DNA of 64,000 nucleotides. Source: Thereva unica (Eukaryota; Arthropoda; Insecta; Diptera; Therevidae). Under the pieces are notes generated by a model. That model saw only the letters and a program-made list of their open reading frames with translations. It searched no databases and had not been told where the DNA came from. The stretch's first letter is position 1; the number at the start of each line of letters is the position of its first letter. The stretch lies in contig CATLJY010000019.1 of the NCBI GenBank assembly GCA_949987705.1, positions 1 through 64,000 of the forward strand, in the 5' to 3' direction. Made by a program: the position numbers and the translations under genes. This document shows positions 33,541-45,183 of the stretch, one piece after another.

Positions 33541-35370
33541 TTGACGATGCAGGGATTCGGAAACCCAGTATCCGCGGCTGGACAGGGTGAGAAAGCGGGC
33601 CCGCAGTCGTCGTCATCATGCAACCGCAGCTCTACATTGGTGGGTGACTTGGCCTCTGTAGAGTGTAATGCCGCAAGAAATGTCTCACACGTGTGTGACA
33701 AAAGTTTTGATGTGTTTTGCTACGTATGTGGCGAGTTTGAAGTTTCCAAATACCGGAGGCCTCTTTCTGATAAATTGAAGTTGCTCTACAAAGAGTGCTA
33801 CGATTTGGAAATTTCTAATCAAAATGAGAACTGGATGCCACATACTGTTTGCGGTTCGTGTTATACGATGTTGACACGATGGGGTAAGACTAGAAAAAAA
33901 GAGATTTTGAGATTCACGAAGCCAATGTTATGGTCTACCCGATCATGCCGTGTGAAACTGTTATTCCTGCATGACAAATACTACAGGTTTTACCACAGCT
34001 ACGAAGACTAAAGTTTCGTACGCTAATGTTTCTTCAGTTGTGAGATCTGAAAAAATAGTAGCCTCACACAAAACAAAAGCTCCAGAAACCATGGATGTTG
34101 ACCTATTTTGCGAAGAGGAAGCAATGCAAACTGATGAGTTTTTCGAAGAAGAACGTGAGGAAGATGACGAGGAAGACGATTACTCACCAGTCTCTAAGAG
34201 GAGTGCTCCTCATTCACTCAAGAAGAATTGAATGATTTGATACGAGATCTTGGTTTACCCAAAGATGGAGCTGAATACCTGGCAGCAACACTGAAGAAGA
34301 AGAATTTGCTATCAAAAGGAACTAGTGCTTACGTTTATCGTGATAGAGATAAGGAGTTTCGAAGATTCTTCACTAAAGATGAGGAAAACTCGTTGGTATT
34401 CTGCTCTGACGTGAAAGGATTAGTTAATGAGTTGAAACCAAATATTTACAAGGACGAAGAGTGGAGACTTTTTATTGATTCATCAAAACGAAGTCTCAGA
34501 GCAGTTCTGCTTCACAACGGAAATTCGTACGCTCCTATTCCAATAGCTCATTCCACGAAACTAAAAGAGACCTATGAGAATTTACAGATAGTATTGGAGA
34601 AAATAGACTACGCGAAACATCAATGGAAAGTTTGCGGTGATCTCAAAGTTTCAACTCTAATACTAGGTCAACAATCCGGATTCATAAAAAATCCCTGCTT
34701 CTTATGTTTATGGGATAGCAGAGACAGGAAAAATCATTATATTCAAAAAGACTGGCCAAAGAGAACTGAATTTCATCCAGGATCGAGGAACATCGCACGT
34801 GAACCATTGATTGAACCTTCCAAATTTTTGCTACCACCTCTTCATATCAAGCTGGGTGTCATGAAGCAATTCGTCAAAGCTCTGAACAAAGATGGTGATT
34901 GCTTTCAATATTTAGGTGAGACGTTTCCCGCGATAAGTGATGCAAAATTGAAGGAGGGTATTTTCGATGGTCCTCAAATTCGTGCTCTATTCATGATGAC
35001 AATTTTATTACAAAGATGAATGATATAGAAAAAGCAGCATGGCAAAGTTTCAAGAGCATATCTCAGAATTTTTTAGGGAATGAGAAGAGTGAGAATTACC
35101 AGAATATAGTTAAAGAGTTGTTAGACAATTTCAAACAATTGGGTCTCAAATTACCTTTTTGTACATTCTCACCTTGACTATTTCCCAGAAAACTTTGGAG
35201 ATTACAGCGAAGAGCAAGGAGAAAGATTCCATCAAGATATAAGTGAAATGAAAAATCGATATCAAGGAAGATTATTTGTGGAAATGCCAAACCATAATGA
35301 TCCCTTTTATTTCCACCAATTGAAAGAACAATATCACGCAGTAACAGCGTTTCATTCACGTAGATTGTAA
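33541..35370 (+). pseudogene. Frameshifted member of a widespread arthropod transposon-associated gene family
   Basis: Segments of one protein lie in order in three frames. First: FCYVCGEFEVSKYRRPLSDK, ENWMPHTVCGSCYTMLTRWG and 'KKEILRFTKPMLWS', a Cys-rich start. Then a linker from 33971. Then 34219-34990: NDLIRDLGLPKDGAEYLAAT, EWRLFIDSSKRSLRAVLLHN, 'HQWKVCGDLKVSTLILGQQS' and 'NPCFLCLWDSRDRKNHY'. A further frameshift near 34990 leads to 'LDYFPENFGDYSEEQGERFH' and QDISEMKNRYQGR, ending about 35370. I recognise the family from many arthropod genomes but know no function. The LFIDSS, CGDLK and EEQGERFHQD segments could be the acidic residues of an RNase-H-like fold; this is inference. At least three frameshifts make it non-functional. 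Confidence 0.78.
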
Positions 35371-36565
35371 ACCTTTTTGCTATTATACAAATATTAAGGG
35401 ATATTAGAGTGTATCATATTATATGTGAGTCTCTGTGATTCATTGTAATTGGTTATCCTTTCCAATAAGTATTATGTCCCGGTTATCACATGGTTGATTT
35501 ATCAACAACACAGAGATTTATTAACTTCCCAGTATAGGAAGTTATTGTAATCGGTCCGAAAATCGAAATCGAAAATTTCAACGTATTTTCATCTTTCAAG
35601 ATCCCAGGAGCTTTTAAGCAAAAAATTGGGAGGAAGTATGTGTGTATGTGCGTACGGCTGTCGTCATTTTTTCCTGCACGATATCGTGCGAACCAAAACT
35701 GATATCGACTTCGTTGGGGTGTCGTTCGAAGCGTATTAACCGAAATATGATCTGAAAAGATTTTAATGAAATTCGGTCCAGCCGTTTTTTTTGTTTAAGC
35801 GACGTAAGTGATTTTTGTACATGCACGATATAGCACGAACCAACCATGACACCGACTTCTTTGAGGTGCCGATCGTAGCGTATTACCGAAAGTACAGTTT
35901 GAAAAGATTTTTATAATATTCGGTCGAGCGATTTTTTCGTTTGAATGATTTTGTGATTTTTGTACCTTCACGATATCGCGCGAACTATAAAAGATATCGA
36001 CTTAGTTGACGTGCCGTTCGAAGAGTATTAACCAAAATGTGATCTGAAAAGATTTTCATAAAATTCTGTCGAACCGTTTTTTTTTGTTTAAACGACGTTT
36101 ATGATTTTTATACCTGCACGGTACCGCGCGAATTAAAAACTATATTGACGTCATTGAGGTTCCGAAAAAAAAATATTAACGAAGAAATGATCTGAAAAAA
36201 ATTTCATAATATTCGGTCGGCTAATTGTCAGAAAGACCTTAAATTGACAAGTTTTGCTAATATCTAATAAACTCGATGCAATGAGACCCGTTCTTAACGA
36301 ATTGATCTTTTTTGGATTCTACACAGCGATGGCCTTCGAAAAGAACATCACTTGTCAAAATCCGACAACCTTTCAAAATTTCGTTACCCTTTACAAACAG
36401 TGCGAATTTTTCAAACCTTGGATTAGCACCTTTTGACAGGAAACTGTTTTCTACTCGTGATACAGTTTCAGGTAATTGCGGTTTATCCCGGGATTTCCAG
36501 TAGTTACCACAACATTTGTTCTTTTTGGTGAAGTCTGACAAGTACTTAACAGTTACAGTTTTGCT

Positions 36566-37441
36566 CATGGTACAAATACTACAAGGTATGCTCTTACGGA
36601 AAGCTTTTTCGCCATGTTTTGTTGTTGTGACGTCACTCGTAGCCAGCGTTTCTGCTGTTAAAGTTCTCTTCATACCAAAACAGTGAGTTGTTTGTAAACA
36701 ATATAGTTTTTCGTGTTTATTGTGAAAACTGTGCAATTATTTATTTTTTGTAAAAACAAAAAGTGTCCAATTCGAGGAATTACAGGAAGATGCCCTGGAA
36801 AATTTAGCTGGATACATCATGAAACGGCTGAGTAAGTCAAACACACTAGATGCAACAGTTAGGGATAGCTCGAATTCTTGGTCGTGGGTAAACGAATTAT
36901 CCGAAGGGGGTTTGGTCAAGCCATCCAGGACTTTCTTAGCCAAAATAGAACAATTGGAGAATATTTTCCTAAAAATTTAAGGCGAGAAAATATTAATAAA
37001 AGACAAGTTTTTGAAATATATGATTAAAGCTGCAGAGAATATTGAACTTCCTCTAAAATGTAAGGAACTATTTTTCCGATGCCGTATTTACTTTAGAATT
37101 AAATATTTAAATGTTCTGGCAAATAAAGAAAAATATTCTATAAGCAAAAAAAGAAAATTAAAGAAGATTGTTACTTAATATCAGAGACTTTTCATTTTTT
37201 ATTTAATTAAAAATTATTATATCTGTTGAATGCTTTGAATAGTTCAAATTATTGTAATCATATATTCTTACCCGGTCTACCATCTAACATCATGCAAAAT
37301 TGCAATGAACTCGGTGCAGTAGTTTTTACGTTAAAAATTAAAAACAATTTTTTTCCTAATGAAATTTCATAAATTGGCTACGAGTGACGTAACACCATAA
37401 AAGCTCTCCGTAAGAGCATACCTTGTAGTATTTGTACCATG
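36566..37441 (+). mobile_element. P-like element, 876 bp, nested in the TTAA element
   Basis: The left end CATGGTACAAATACTACA and about 90 bp inward recur inverted at the right end, including GGTATGCTCTTACGGA and GTGACG..ACTCGTAGCCA. Flanks are GTTTTGCT (36558-36565) and GTCTTGCT (37442-37449), an 8-bp duplication with one mismatch. P elements start CATG and duplicate 8 bp. The interior encodes the C-terminus of a P-type transposase. Only that part remains. Confidence 0.82.
36757..37178 (+). pseudogene. P-type transposase C-terminal fragment
   Basis: The plus frame reads FEELQEDALENLAGYIMKRL, SWSWVNELSEGGLVKPSRTF and LAKIEQLENIF before a stop at 36978. In the same frame it continues as FLKYMIKAAENIELPLKCKE, LFFRCRIYFRIKYLNVLANK and ends in a basic tail at 37176-37178. 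The 'LAGY...KL' and 'W...LS.GGL..PS..F' blocks followed by 'F...R...RI..LN' are the C-terminal layout of P-element and THAP9 transposases. The THAP and catalytic domains are absent. Confidence 0.78.
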
Positions 37442-37772
37442 GTCTTGCTAATATCTCCGGAAAGCTTTGGAATTTCCAAATGAAGTCATTCGCTTCTCAG
37501 TTTGTCAAAGGCGCTTCAGCCCGCTCAATACGAATATGAACACCCGCTTTAGTGCAGAAAGAAATACGGAGGACATGTTTGTTTGCTAACGTTCAGGAAA
37601 AATATATTCTCTAGAAAAATCTTGTGGATTTACTACTATTATAATTATTTGAACTAGCTTCTCTCGGGATTGCTTTGTCATCAGTTCTGATACTATCCAA
37701 TTTTCCTAAACGTATAACTATTTTGTCAGAAGTCAGTTTATTCCATCTTCGTTCATCATACTGGGAAGTTAA

Positions 37773-40196
37773 TCGTGTGGACCGAAGGGGTCAAACCCAC
37801 ATCCCAATTAGTTTTTTTAGTGGGTTCATTATGGCTACCTCTGTGCTCTGTGGCAGGTCCTCGGTCTGCATCTTTTAATGTCATTCCAATTGTAGACCTC
37901 AAAGAGCTATCCATTGGTACCTGAGTACATATCGGACTATAGGCAACCCTTACCACACAACTTCTACCAAAAAGAAAAGATTTCATATAATACGTCAACT
38001 TTGGTGAGCCTTAATATTTAGAGAGCTGAGCCTAGAATTGGAATGATAAAAAAGTCTGCACTCGTTTTCTATCGACTATGGGTTCAAGTTTTCGGTCTAA
38101 TTGGGGAACTGTTTACCTATAACCTAATTTTATTAACACATTATTTTCGCTGGCGCCTCATTTGAAAGCCAGTGGGTGGGTTGTAAGGGAAAAGATATTG
38201 GCGCCTCATAGCTAATTGTATTCTACTTGTCATATCCTTTCATTTAATACCCATGGCGGGGGTCGGGGAGCATTATTACGAAACTCGGCCGCCATCTTAA
38301 AACCAATATCTTGATTTTTTTAGAAAATGGTCAAATTTCAAGTTGGAAGTGGGTCAAAGTCGAGTTGCCAGATTTTTCTACATACATTCATGCATACATA
38401 CAGATGGAGCTAATATTAGGCGTAGCTTAAAATATGCTTGCATAAAAACTGCATTTTCCAGTGAAAGTCCCATCACGGCAGGCCGTTCGGCAGAATTCGC
38501 GCGCAATTTAATTTATAAATGCACCGAATCGAAGTAAACATCTTCAAGGAAAATGTTCTGTGATGTTGCCGGTTGGAATTTAGAACCGGGGTAAGGGATG
38601 AATGAAGTAAAGTTTTGGGAATGTTGCAGCACGGTATACTGATATGATTATTTCTTCCAAGGTGTGATTGTTGAAAATTTCTGATTTGATTTCAAAATTT
38701 GTTTTTGCTTGTTTTGGATTATTACTGAAATATTTGGAGAACTATTTCCGGAATTCATATGCGAAATTTCTCAAATTTATCTGAATTCTAAAAACTGAGG
38801 AATTACATTTAAGTACTAACAAGGCCTCAAAAAATTTTAACTTGCAGAAATTTTTATTTGTATTACGCCCCCTTTACTAAACAATCAGAAAAACATCCTA
38901 CATCCTGATGATACCGGACCTGGTACCTAAAAATCCCGATCCAATAAAATTAATTTTTGTAGTTATAAAAAATTATATTTCGACAAAATTCGATTTGCAA
39001 ATCGCCCACTTCAAAAAATTGATAGCAAAATTAACAGCAAAAAAGGATATCATAAAATTAATTATTGCAGACAGGTAGTCTTAACATTTTCTGCTATTCA
39101 AACATTTTCTTGGGTTTTTTACATTGCAAAGACAATAAACACCCCTCCCGCCCCCTACAAAACAAAATTTCCAGCATCCTAATTTTCGCAAAATATTTAA
39201 AAGTTTTCGAATTTCATCAAACCCGACCATCCCTCAGATTAAAGAAATTTTTTTCAGAAAAATTTTCAGCGATGCGCGCAGCAAGTTTCCCCTCCGTGTT
39301 AAAAGCATTGCTTTACTCAACACAAACTAGATTTCGTGTAAGATTTTTAAATTAATAGCTAGATATACATTTTCTTATAAATATGCAATCTAAATTTTGT
39401 AATTCGGATGGCTAGTTTTCTCACAATTTGGAGGCGCGTAACACCCTATAATCGCTGGATTCAGTGTAGCAGGCCCTTAACACAAAATTATGTATTTCTT
39501 GTCAGTCTGTCTGTTTGTCCGGGCAAATCTCAGAAACCGTTAATCTGATTAGGATGGGACTTTAACTAAAATATTCAGTATTTTTGCTGGCATGTTTTAG
39601 ACTATTTTTAAGCGCTTCACATTAGCTTCACCTTTATGTATACATGCATGTATATAAGTAGACAAATCTTGCACCTTGATTTTTGAAATCATTTTAAATA
39701 TCGGCCACTACAAAATGGCTGAAGACGTATAATAGACTAAAAAGTAGAAAAAATATAGTTTATTGCTCCAGCAATTGCTCCAGTATATGGAAATAACCTA
39801 CCTTTCGAAATGTAAGCGTGGGACGCTAGCAAAAGTTTCCTTTTATTTAACGAATGTATGAGTCCTTTTCGTTTTTGATGTTCAAATGTTTTCTAAGTGG
39901 TTCTTTTACATAGAACAAGTGAGGGGTGAAATAGACAGATTATTATAATTCAAATTACTTTATTCGCGTTTTTAAGATTTTATTTTTATCTTTTAGTCTA
40001 CTTTACAAGCGCTAAATTACAAAATTCTATTGATCGATTTAAGCTAAATAAAAGCGTTTCTCCTTTTTTTTATTTTTTACTTTTTAGATACTCTTAGATG
40101 TTTAATGATGTATCGAAACTTGAATTTAAAAAAAATTATTTTCAGTTTTACATGCTTTTACAGTTTTACATATTTGTTAACATTAGAAAAGGACAT
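37773..40196. other. Non-coding stretch
   Basis: No supported gene. Around 39470-39560 (CTGTCTGTTTGTCCGGGCAA, 'ATCTCAGAAACCG') resembles Helitron-type 5' sequence, and 39720-39900 shares AGACTAAAAAGTAGA and TTTCGAAATGTAAGCGTGGG with the palindrome at 60 kb. The frames seen are short and lack recognisable motifs. Confidence 0.5.
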
Positions 40197-40199
40197 AAT

Positions 40200-40416
40200 G
40201 GGGCCTATTCTGTCAATAAAATTTTATCATTTTATGTTACGAAAAATTAAATGAGATCAAAGTAGTGGGTTATTTTCATAAAATGCATGTACCATTGTAG
40301 GTATTTTATGAAAATGACAGTCAAAAAATCGCTTTTTTAAAAAAAATCCACTACTTTGATCTCATTTAATTTTTCCTAACATAAAATGAGAAAATTTTAC
40401 TGACAGAATAGGCCCC
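40200..40416. mobile_element. 217-bp palindromic MITE, PIF/Harbinger-like, copy 2
   Basis: Same family as 21899-22149: ends GGGGCCTATTCTGTCAATAA and complement, AAT on both sides (40197-40199, 40417-40419), shared arms and centre. About 34 bp shorter because the left arm lost a segment. Confidence 0.88.
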
Positions 40417-40437
40417 AATGTTAAACTTTATTTATTC

Positions 40438-42481
40438 TTAGAGATTGCGTAGTCTTTGCATTTCTTCTAAAGCATTCGTATTGCATGGTGCCGATTCTGT
40501 TAGTTTTTCGCATTGCAACTCAACGCTACCCATGCTTGTCCTTCCGCAAAAGGTTTTGGATCCAGGTAAACAACAACATAATCAACAATTGAGCCTTGCA
40601 AGATAAAATTAATGCATTCTTCGTCTCGCTGTTACATAGCTTCTTTTTGTAGGAAACTGAATCGAAATCGGTTTAACTACAGTGATTGCATTTTGATCGA
40701 ATCATATTTCCACACGGTGTTGTGATAATAAAAATAAGTTGGTCTAAAATGACGCTAAGATCTGAGAACGGGAGCTTTCTTGTAACATAAAAACATGCCA
40801 AAATATGTCCAAACCGAAATCGGATCTGCTCCTTTTTTCAAAATATCCTCAAAAAACGATTTTTCGCAAAAATTCACTAAATTTCCAATATGCGAAATGT
40901 TAAACGTCTCTAAAATTGCATGCAACGGGAAATACACACTTATACATATGTATTTACACAAATATATTTGAAATGTTTATATACAAGAATATATATACAT
41001 TATATAATACCTCACCTGGGGGTCTGATTGCATCATTTTGTAGGTGCATCATAAAATGCACTAAAAAAACCACAAAAGAACGATCCCACGGCCCAAAAAA
41101 AATCGTAGAAGGCTCCATGACCCCTTAAAATCTTCGTAACGGTCTCTACTATAATTAAAAAATAACAGAAAAATCCCCCCTTGCCTCTAAGGGGGCCTGG
41201 GGGCTACCCGAGGGGCTGCAACAGGTAAAATGCACTTATTCACTTTACACTTTTACCTCCCACGGCCCCAAAAAAAATCATAGGAGGCTCGGAGACCCCT
41301 CAAAATCTTCGTAATTTACCGTACAAAAATTAAAAAATAATATAAAAATCCATGATGGAGAGACATGATGAGCTTTTTATCTTACAACTACTACAATAAA
41401 TTCACAATAAAGCTTCACGATGCATTAGATCCTTTGTTTTCAAAGCCTAATAGACTACTGATTTTTATATTATTTTTTAATTGTTGTACGTTAAATTACG
41501 GAGATTTTGAGGGGTCTCCGAGCCTCCTACGATTTTTTTTGGGGCCGTGGGAGGTAAAAGTGTAAAGTGAATAAGTGCATTTTACCTGTTGCAGCCCCTC
41601 GGGCAGCCCCAGGCCCTCTTAGAGGCAAGGGGGGATTTTTCTGTTATTTTTTAATTATAGTAGAGACCGTTACGAAGATTTTAAGGGGTCATGGAGCCTT
41701 CTGCGATTTTTTTTGGGCAGTGGGATCGTTCTTTAGTGGTTTTTTTAGTGCATTTTATGATGCACCTACAAAATGATGCAATCAGACCCCCAGGTGAGGT
41801 ATTATATAATGTATATATATTCTTGTATATAAACATTTCAAATATATATGTGTAAATACATATGTATAAGTGTGTATTTCCCGTTGCATGCAATTTTAGA
41901 GACGTTTAACATTTCGCATATTGGAAATTTAGTGAATTTTTGCGAAAAATCGTTTTTTGAGGATATTTTGAAAAAGGAGCAGATCCGATTTCGGTTTGGA
42001 CATATTTTGGCATGTTTTTATGTTACAAGAAAGCTCCCGTTCTCAGATCTTAGCGTCATTTTAGACCAACTTATTTTTATTATCACAACACCGTGTCCAC
42101 GGAAGGTATATCTTCATTAAACATTTGTGCTCGTCGGAAATAAGGCCACATTATTTCATCGATATATCCAATAGCACCATTAATCAGTCCTTTAACACGT
42201 CGATTTTCAACTCTTTCGAAAGACCACCAGTTTTGTTAATATCTATTGGGATAATGCTTTCTAAAATGATATCAATGTTCCTTGTAGAGTCCACAATCTA
42301 ATCTTGAGTTCTTATTGTAAAAATGTGTGTGCTCTTTCTTGTTAGCATAAGGTTTCAATGCTAAATCGTTGCGGTCATTAACTTGTTTGTTTGTGGGGTA
42401 GATTCTTAATGTTCGTTCAATTGAAAACTCGCCGGACGATTCTGTAGAAACGTTTTTTTGGAGGAGCTCTGCACAGACCAC
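40438..42481 (-). pseudogene. PIF1-like helicase C-terminus, split by a foldback element
   Basis: Right part (42481-42096): FSIERTLRIYPTNKQVNDRN, then 'RVENRRVKGLINGAIGYIDE' and IMWPYFRRAQMFNEDIPS. Left part (40712-40438): FPTKRSYVTARRRMH, LPGSKTFCGRTS and LTESAPCNTNALEEMQRLRN to a stop at 40438. These are the C-terminal motifs of PIF1-family DNA helicases as carried by mobile elements ('NGA.G.......', 'SYG...RR'). Stops and frameshifts are frequent and the Walker motifs lie outside. It probably derives from a Helitron or related element; the Helitron 3' end on the same strand at 31330 is 9 kb away and cannot be linked with confidence. Confidence 0.72.
40713..42095. mobile_element. 1.38-kb foldback element inside the helicase pseudogene
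   Basis: CACGGTGTTGTGATAATAAA at the left returns inverted at the right; arms of about 660 bp (40713-41370, 41445-42095) flank a ~75-bp centre. TCCA stands at 40709-40712 and 42096-42099. The arms include GAGGCAAGGGGGGATTTTTC and CAGACCCCCAGGTGAGGT. Similar ~70-residue frames on both strands are mirror products of the palindrome, not genes. Confidence 0.87.
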
Positions 42482-43070
42482 GGAACCCTCAATGCGTTAA
42501 GAATATTAATAAATATATGGGGCATTCCATGCCAAATCACCCAGTTTTTGGAACGAAGTTCCTTAACGTGGCTTGCGGGTAGAGTGAGTTGGGAGAAATC
42601 GTCACGTAAGAATATGCGGTTTTCTGTGTATGTATGCGTGCGAGTATCGATCTAACAATTTACGAAAACAAGATACAGTGTTTTTCTGTAGAAATTGGAA
42701 CCAATTTGCACCGATAGCTATAGGAAGAAATGATAACGCAAAGTGTCATACATAACGAACGTTCACACTCTTTGCCTTGGTCATTCTCGAGGATAGATGC
42801 TTATGCTTTCCTATTGAAATGAAGGGAATCTCTCTCTGTCTCTTTTTAAACGTTTTATATTAGTTTCACCTGTATCTTGTTTGTAAACAAATCTTGCAAC
42901 TTGTTTGACGTTATTTAAAATCTATTATGACGGCCACATCAAAATTGCGGAAAACATATAATTGGCTTGAAAGTAGAAAATAAAAATATATAGCTAAAAA
43001 ACACACGTTTTTATTTTAAATCCACTGAGTATATGGGGCAACCAAAAAATCAAAATCAAGCTAACAATAA
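42482..43070. other. Non-coding stretch with an element end
   Basis: GGGGCATTCCATGCCAAATC at 42518 resembles the terminus at 7968 (minus strand). Around 42850-43010 the sequence has the dispersed 'GAAAGTAGAAAATAAAAATA' repeat seen at 39.7 and 59.9 kb. No gene. Confidence 0.5.
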
Positions 43071-43074
43071 AAGT

Positions 43075-44484
43075 ACGATTATTAACTGTCTTGATCTGGT
43101 CTCTAGGATTTCCCGTCATTACGATAATATAATTGCTGCTGGTGACTTTAATGGCTAATGAACGTGCGAATACACTCAAGTAATTTTTGGGGTCATTGGA
43201 TCTACGTATTCTAAATCAACTGCCCACATTTTTAAACTGACATAATCCATCGCTCCTTATTGTACTCACTGCTACCTCCACCAACTCAGTGTTGAAACAT
43301 AACCAAATTTCTCCCCCTAGCTTCTTTGATCGCGATATTCTCTTCCTCTCGCTTCGTTTTACTTTTTACCCTTCCTCCTCCCTGCCTGCCTTTTCTTCGT
43401 ATCGTGACTTCAACAACATCAATTTTATAGCCTTATGACACTGGCTTTATCGTAGGCTGAAAATGCTGCCTTGGCTAGGCTGAAAATGACGAAATCTGTT
43501 ATACTGTGGGACAGAGATAGCATATGAGAGTAAGAACGATTATCTGATTATTATAACAGATAGTTGTTAAGGGGAGAAGAAATCCGTTGGAAATATTTGA
43601 AATATTCAAATTTATTTTGATTAAAATTAAATTAATTTAAATTTATTGTATTTAATATTAAGCATGGTCAACATCAGGTAAATTTAAATTCTTTATTCTC
43701 TTCCTTTCAATTTGCTACTTCCTTATTAAAAAATATTGTTTGACCTGAGTCCTCCAGAGTAAAACAATAGCTTCAAATAATTCCAAAAGTACTTCAACAA
43801 CTATATATAAAAAAATAAAAAAAAATTAATTTTCTTTTAGACTACCCCAATTCGCAACGCGCACCCGCCCGTTGCAATAACAAAAAAATGTCTCCCATGA
43901 TTTGAAATTACTTTGGGGCAATTAAAAAGCACACATCAAAAATTGTTTGGAGCGATTTTACTCCGGAGCCCCAATTCTAAAAATTTACCCTTCTATAAAA
44001 TATTATTTATTCTCACTTCAATTATATTTGCTGCCACTTCAGTTATAATTATTCCAATTTATTACTTCAATTTATTTTGATTCTCACTCACTGTTATAAA
44101 AAGTCTAGAGATGTAGCAAAGTGTTATAAAAAGCATAGAAAAAAGAACATGAATTTCATTCTTTTCGTATGCTTTTTATAACAGTTTTCTAGACTTTTTA
44201 TAACACTTAAAATTCAGCCGAGAAAAGTTTGAGTATATTTCTCTCACTCTTACATATGGGAAAATTTCCTTTGAATTTTTTCTTTCAGTTTTCAGCCTAG
44301 CCAAGGCAGTATTTTCAGCCTACGATGAAGCCAGTGTCATAAGGCTATTAATCGCCTTTCTGAAGCTTCTTCGTCTATACCTTGGGGTGATATCTATAAT
44401 ACAACCTGCGTAGACACCAAAGTCGATCTGTTTAATTCTTTCACTCAGTCTCTATTTAATCAATGTGTCCCTTTAGTTACAAGA
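43075..44484 (+). pseudogene. J4 endonuclease remnant, interrupted by a DNA element
   Basis: Before the insertion: INCLDLVSRISRHYDNIIAA followed by GDFNG (endonuclease metal-binding motif), then a stop; a later part reads RDFNNINF. After the insertion: NRLSEASSSIPWGDIYNTTC and 'LFNSFTQSLFNQCVPLVTR', the jockey-type endonuclease/linker border. The expected SDH region around 43310 is frameshifted. Non-functional. Confidence 0.7.
43428..44347. mobile_element. 920-bp inverted-repeat element with TTA duplication
   Basis: TAGCCTTATGACACTGGCTT at the left and its complement at the right, arms at least 58 bp (including GTAGGCTGAAAATGCTGCCT). TTA lies at 43425-43427 and 44348-44350. A second palindrome (TCTAGA...TTATAAAAAG, 44099-44215) lies inside. 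No coding remnant. The 3-bp duplication suggests PIF/Harbinger, but the ends lack GGG. Confidence 0.82.
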
Positions 44485-45001
44485 TGTCGCAGCGTGATTA
44501 CTGAGACACAAAGTCACCTAGCTTTAAATTAAAAAAAAACCGGTGCCCCGGGCCACGGCGCTTCGCGTTGTGGCGATTATCACGTGACAACTACCATGTT
44601 GCTCGTTATCTGTTATTCATTACATGCAATATAATAAACACAATATACATATAACTTTGCAGTATTTTTATTTTTTTATTCGTTCTCAAATGTAACAATG
44701 ACAGTATATAATAAACACAAATATACTTAGATACGCGGCACTCATTGCCCTTACTGCATGCAGCGTAAGCCACGCCCACTCACACGGTTATGCGACACTT
44801 TGTCGCTTGGGCATCCCGGCTAACCGTTTTATTAGACGTTGTCACGTCAAAAAAATTATAACCGTAGGAGCATTTTCAATTTGACTTTGAATTTTATTGT
44901 ATTTGTTTTTTCAGTCAAAAATAATAAATTAGAGTAGAGACAATCGTGTTTTTTTCTCTAAAATTATACGGAATAAAAATATTCAATTATTAAATTTTAC
45001 A
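44485..45001 (+). repeat. 5' LTR of the BEL/Pao element, 517 bp
   Basis: TGTCGCAGCGTGATTACTGA to ATTTTACA. Similar to the 191-bp right LTR at both ends, but contains about 330 additional bp (44533-44865) between two A-rich tracts. A polyadenylation-type AATAAA occurs at ~44926. Confidence 0.85.
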
Positions 45002-45004
45002 AAG

Positions 45005-45022
45005 TGGTCCTTCGAGCCGCAT
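45005..45022 (+). other. Primer-binding site, tRNA-Tyr type
   Basis: TGGTCCTTCGAGCCGCAT, three bases inside the LTR, is complementary, with one mismatch, to the 3' end of insect tRNA-Tyr (...CCGGCTCGAAGGA plus CCA, from memory). BEL elements commonly use this kind of primer site. Confidence 0.72.
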
Positions 45023-45183
45023 CTTAATTTCGCGATTCGGTATTACAGATACAAATAAGGAAACAACATTCAACACAGATGCACTGAAAGCAACAGCAGT
45101 TAAAGAAGATTGATTCATGGAAATCGCAAGTTCTGGGAGATGTATAATTCGCAATTCATCGTCGCTTTGTCACGGAGAATCTC

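Larger units (their letters stand above)
35525..37768. mobile_element. TTAA-flanked DNA element, 2.24 kb, containing a P-like element
   Basis: CTTCCCAGTAT opens it and ATACTGGGAAG closes it, with TTAA at 35521-35524 and 37769-37772. The left end also forms its own hairpin (AACTTCC...GGAAGTT). Internal sequence has repeated 'GATATCGACTT' and 'AAAATATGATCTGAAAAGAT' blocks of ~110-bp spacing. The same ends occur at 1-58 and 60272. A TTAA target recalls piggyBac, but no transposase of that type is seen and the ends do not start CCC, so the superfamily is open. Confidence 0.75.

Noticed and set aside
33541..34231. Two separate small genes (156 and 86 codons)
   Set aside because: Both match successive parts of one broken protein that continues to 35370.
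36257..36736. 159-codon minus-strand ORF as a THAP-type protein
   Set aside because: It crosses the left end of the P-like element at 36566, and the Cys pattern does not fit a THAP domain.
40755..42120. Paired ~70-90-codon frames with the same protein on opposite strands
   Set aside because: They are mirror translations of the foldback arms, with no recognisable domain.
31330..42481. A single large minus-strand Helitron joining the 3' end at 31330 with the PIF1-like helicase at 40-42 kb
   Set aside because: Strand and order fit, but several unrelated elements and 9 kb lie between and no 5' end was found; left as separate features.
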